Assembly: GCA_029573015.1 (NCBI GenBank)
Contig: JAKQHK010000135.1
Span: forward strand, 1 to 33,151
Direction of reading: 5' to 3'
Length of the DNA stretch: 33,151 nucleotides
From: a bacterium
GTDB lineage: Bacteria > Patescibacteriota > CG2-30-54-11
The translations under genes and the position numbers were made by a program. Under the pieces are notes generated by a model that ran no database searches, was not told the origin of the DNA, and was given only the letters and a program-made list of their open reading frames with translations. Shown here piece by piece: positions 33,130 to 33,151 of this stretch (position 1 is its first letter; every line of letters starts with the position of its first letter).

Positions 33130-33151
33130 ATGAAATTCTTTATTTTCCACG
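33130..33151 (+). CDS. start of a further gene of the envelope operon (truncated by window end)
   Basis: ATG at 33130 is preceded by AGGAG (33120-33124) at five bases and 11 bp after the previous stop. Only MKFFIFH is visible. The spacing and strong ribosome site support a real gene in the same operon. Confidence 0.6.

Overview
The window reads as a chromosomal stretch of a small-genome bacterium, most likely from the Patescibacteria/CPR radiation or a close neighbour. Pointers are the compact housekeeping blocks, a short EF-Ts (198 aa), a tiny TrbC/VirB2-like two-helix protein of the type common in Parcubacteria and Microgenomates, a CPR-flavoured ProRS and several unknown membrane-anchored proteins. 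Base composition is near 50% GC. This assignment is an inference from gene content. The acyl-CoA dehydrogenase, proC and a canonical T-box riboswitch are not typical of CPR and leave it open.

Layout. (1) 1-1554: the tail of an unidentified ORF, then a lone acyl-CoA dehydrogenase on the minus strand, divergent from the next block. (2) 1555-13226, plus strand: an rRNA/tRNA 2'-O-methyltransferase, a GT2 glycosyltransferase and trigger factor, then rpsB - tsf - nucleotidyltransferase - pyrH - frr - dnaE - MBL/beta-CASP nuclease. This is the translation/replication core, with a strong promoter before rpsB. (3) 13234-13733: a self-contained transcription unit with a perfect consensus promoter (TTGACA-17-TATAAT), the pilin-like membrane protein and a bidirectional terminator. 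(4) 13750-27756, minus strand, read from high to low coordinate: lemA, a proline-type T-box leader, proC, proS, mreB, mreC, mreD, mrdA (PBP2), dnaB, scpB, D-Ala-D-Ala carboxypeptidase, cmk, a GT39-like membrane glycosyltransferase and a GT2 glycosyltransferase. (5) 27757-28463: a non-coding island with two copies of a 115-bp repeat, perfect palindromes, a duplicated 3' end of a tRNA gene, and tRNA-Thr(CGT) and tRNA-Gly(CCC), both on the minus strand. (6) 28605-33151, plus strand: an apparent operon with a membrane-fused spermidine-synthase-like protein, two unknown single-helix anchored extracytoplasmic proteins and the start of a fourth gene.

How it works together. The minus block couples proline supply and charging (proC, proS under a T-box whose specifier loop carries CCC) to the rod-shape/elongation machinery (MreBCD, PBP2) and, further down, to replication (DnaB), segregation (ScpB), peptidoglycan trimming and envelope glycosylation. 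The plus block is a growth-rate block for ribosome and replisome components. The most noteworthy items are the Pro T-box in front of proC-proS-mre, ribosomal protein S2 with a C-terminal helix-hairpin-helix extension, the repeat pair next to a duplicated tRNA-Thr 3' end, and the uncharacterised envelope operon at the right end.
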